A stretch of DNA of 21,273 bases. Origin: Asterionellopsis glacialis (lineage: Eukaryota > Bacillariophyta > Plagiogrammaphyceae > Rhaphoneidales > Asterionellopsidaceae). A program made the translations under genes and the position numbers. The stretch covers positions 5,636-26,908 of the forward strand of contig WKLE02004280.1 in NCBI GenBank assembly GCA_014885115.2, written 5' to 3'. Below the pieces are notes generated by a model that saw only the letters and a program-made list of their open reading frames with translations, ran no database searches and had not been told where the DNA came from. Below, in pieces: positions 19,362 to 21,273 of the stretch (positions are counted from its first letter, which is position 1; each line of letters starts with the position of its first letter).

Positions 19362-20279
19362 ATGTCAGATATTGTAAGCTTTGACCGAATTCCTCTAGCT
19401 ACACCATTCCCATGGGGACGTGACGAGATCCCTGCTCGCCCACCCAAATCGTCTCAGAATATTGGTGCAGGTATGTCGCTTCTTCGAAAGAGAATCCGAA
19501 GATCTGATGTCAGTGATCAAGCGAATGAAATTCTACGAGATTTGCTGGACTGTGACGATGTTGTGGATGCTTCTGCGACGACAGAAACCAGTAGCATCAT
19601 CAACCCGAACCAAAAGGAAGTGGATGAACGCTACGTAGTCGACATTGACCCAGATGCAACTGGTAAAGAGGAGCAGAATTTGTCACTCGCGCAAGATGGA
19701 AAATTATCGTTGTTTGGTTCCATTCTTCGTGTAGTGGAATCGAAGGATGGATCTTCTGTTTCGACAAGACATCTTTTAAGAACATGTTGTCTTGCAATAA
19801 GACCAGGTGATGTTCCTCCGCACATGGACTGCAAAGAAATGGTCATGGCAGCACTTCATTTCCTATCATGCTGTAATGATTCTGTGTCAACTCCACAGCT
19901 TGGTCAGCCGATTGTTGAAGAAATTCTGGTAGATTTGCCTCTAATTGAAGTAATTCAGGAAGATATTGATTTGGAAAAGAGATTGTACGAAAAACACACC
20001 CCAGAAGGCGAGAAACCTTGGCTGTTATCCGACCCTGACTTCCGGCGCAGGTTGCGCTGTTTAGAACGTGTTTTTATGTCATCTTCGTCTGAAATGCATT
20101 CCTACTTGGGTCGGGAACGAACTTGCCCACGATTATCAAAGGAGGACGAGAAACCATTACTTTTCAAGGGTTCAGTTCCGGCTGCTGCATCCAGCTCAGC
20201 ACGGGCAGCTGCCGCTAGAAAACGAAAGGCAGCAGGTACGCCAACACCAAGTGAAGCCACATCTGATTTTTTTTCTTGA
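19362..20279 (+). CDS. Unidentified protein, possibly nuclear
   Basis: Starting at the ATG at 19362 the frame encodes 305 residues without introns. A second candidate start is the ATG at 19473 (residue 38). I recognise no family. The middle (residues ~105-215) looks like a folded helical domain: GKLSLFGSILRVVES, STRHLLRTCCLAIRPGDVPP, MVMAALHFLSCC and VEEILVDLPLIEVIQEDIDL. A segment rich in charged residues follows (DPDFRRRLRCLERVF). The C-terminus is alanine-rich with a basic cluster (ARAAAARKRKAAG) and another basic cluster RKRIRR lies near residue 43, both nuclear-localisation-like. There is no signal peptide or membrane helix. The GCAG/GTATGT string at 19467-19476 resembles a splice site, so the N-terminal 37 residues are less certain. 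Confidence 0.7.
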   Translation: MSDIVSFDRIPLATPFPWGRDEIPARPPKSSQNIGAGMSLLRKRIRRSDVSDQANEILRDLLDCDDVVDASATTETSSIINPNQKEVDERYVVDIDPDATGKEEQNLSLAQDGKLSLFGSILRVVESKDGSSVSTRHLLRTCCLAIRPGDVPPHMDCKEMVMAALHFLSCCNDSVSTPQLGQPIVEEILVDLPLIEVIQEDIDLEKRLYEKHTPEGEKPWLLSDPDFRRRLRCLERVFMSSSSEMHSYLGRERTCPRLSKEDEKPLLFKGSVPAAASSSARAAAARKRKAAGTPTPSEATSDFFS

Positions 20280-20700
20280 TCTTGGCTAGCGTGCTTTAGA
20301 AATACTTTTTATCAATTTTGTAAACGGGATCATCCAAGAACACGGCCAACTTCTTCTGCAACCAACCTGTTTTCTAAAGCAGCCAAAAATATGCCTGTCT
20401 CGTCTGGTAGATTGTAGAGGATATGAATTGAATTTAAAAATACCAGTGAAAACGAAACATCATATAAGAAGGAAACAATGCATCAATGTCTGAAACATAT
20501 TATTACTGTAGAGAATTTTGCCGTCAAATTGTAGAAAGCAGGACGAAAGTTGGTTGATCCCACATGATTTCGCATCCTGCCATTTTTATCGTAAAAAAAT
20601 AGTCAAACTAGCCTACAATACTGGGTTCAATCTTCTCCTCTTGCGAACCCTACTTGAAGTGAAAAAGAATACACACAGCAATGTTTCTTGGGTTTGTTTC
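20280..20700. other. 3' flank of the unidentified gene, nothing else recognised
   Basis: AT-rich DNA follows the TGA stop at 20277-20279. It should hold the 3' untranslated region. No gene or repeat was recognised. Confidence 0.4.
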
Positions 20701-21065
20701 ATCACTTACCGGTACGTCTAGTCCGAAGTCCTAGTCCTAGTCCTAGTCTGTACCTGGTAGTCCTAGGACCCTTAGGACCTAGACTACTTCGATCAAAACT
20801 TCTGGAACTTGCCATGGAAGAAGCTCTTCCGGCAGTAGGAAAAGACATAAGGTACACACTCAAGACACGATTCTTTGGTTCACACGATAATTAAAAAAGT
20901 ATCATAGGGCAACACAGAACTTCAACTGGATTTGAGTCTCACAATATACCGGCGGGTAAAGCCTTACCAGGTACCAGGTAACAGAGCCAGGAGGCACCTG
21001 TACCAGGTACGAGTAGGACTAGCAAGTACCTGATACTGGTACAGCACAAGGTAGAAGCACTACCA
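20700..21065. repeat. CCTAGT tandem tract and GTACC-rich palindromic block
   Basis: A tandem tract (AGTCCTAGTCCTAGTCCTAG, near 20730-20750) is followed by GTACCTGGTAGTCCTAGGACC and, at 20965-21045, by dense CAGGTACC / CCTGGTAC elements. The arrangement, palindromic GTACC units mixed with GTCCTA units, is the same as in the block at 15438-15710. No coding sequence was recognised, and the remaining DNA to the window end is AT-rich. Confidence 0.7.
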
Positions 21066-21273
21066 ACTCACGACGCTCCTTGGTCCCGAGTAGTGTATCT
21101 AGCCCCTATTTCTGGTAGAGTTTGTCTATACAAGGTATAGATAGGTACAACTTTTTACAGAAAAATATATAGAAAAATATAAAAACAAATAATTGACACA
21201 CAGAATATCATTGAAAAGGTGTATTTCTACGACAGAATATTACGTCATGGATCGGATGGTCAAGAGAAGAATA

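Noticed and set aside
19076..19447. Minus-strand open frame of 123 codons
   Set aside because: It overlaps the start of the better supported plus-strand gene in antisense and shows no recognisable domain.
20632..20660. Possible tRNA T-arm (GGGTTCAATC)
   Set aside because: The pairing arm would enclose a loop far longer than seven bases, and no acceptor or anticodon arm fits around it.

Overview
The window looks like nuclear DNA of a diatom or a close stramenopile relative. Genes are split by short GT-AG introns (89-219 bp), intergenic DNA is AT-rich and full of decayed repeats, and one surface protein carries a domain style I associate with diatoms. No RNA gene, CRISPR array or bacterial operon was seen. 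The genus is not determined.

Layout. At 191-2108 (+) lies the 3' part of a seven-exon glycosyltransferase gene (GlcNAc-transferase family, PF11397-like), including a 15-nt exon. Region 2109-2920 holds a decayed copy of the end of a serine carboxypeptidase gene and a ~65-bp direct repeat. At 2921-6862 (-) is a complete four-exon gene for a ~1160-residue secreted, membrane-anchored protein: signal peptide, GH29 (alpha-L-fucosidase)-like domain, cysteine-rich segment, proline hinge, beta-rich ectodomain, transmembrane helix and short tail. Region 6863-11880 has no intact gene. It contains GTACC-rich palindromic blocks, a second copy of the carboxypeptidase 3' flank, a possible transposon relic, a broken unidentified gene (about 9970-11425) and a broken small gene (11552-11790).

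At 12486-13955 (-) is an intact S28-family prolyl carboxypeptidase-like gene. Its 3' flank is the third copy of the duplicated segment. At 14514-15317 (-) is a two-PDZ protein, and at 16519-18028 (-) a two-exon ERK-type MAP kinase with a TEY activation loop. A 103-bp tandem repeat overlaps the kinase's last codons. At 19362-20279 (+) is a single-exon gene for an unidentified, possibly nuclear protein. The window ends in another GTACC/CCTAGT-rich repeat block.

The genes do not form an obvious pathway. Two are probably secreted or in the secretory system (GH29-like protein, S28 peptidase), one modifies glycans or hydroxyproline, and two are signalling proteins. The most unusual items are the GH29-like membrane protein architecture, the three-copy S28-flank duplication, and the GTACC palindromic blocks that recur at the edges of duplications and broken genes.
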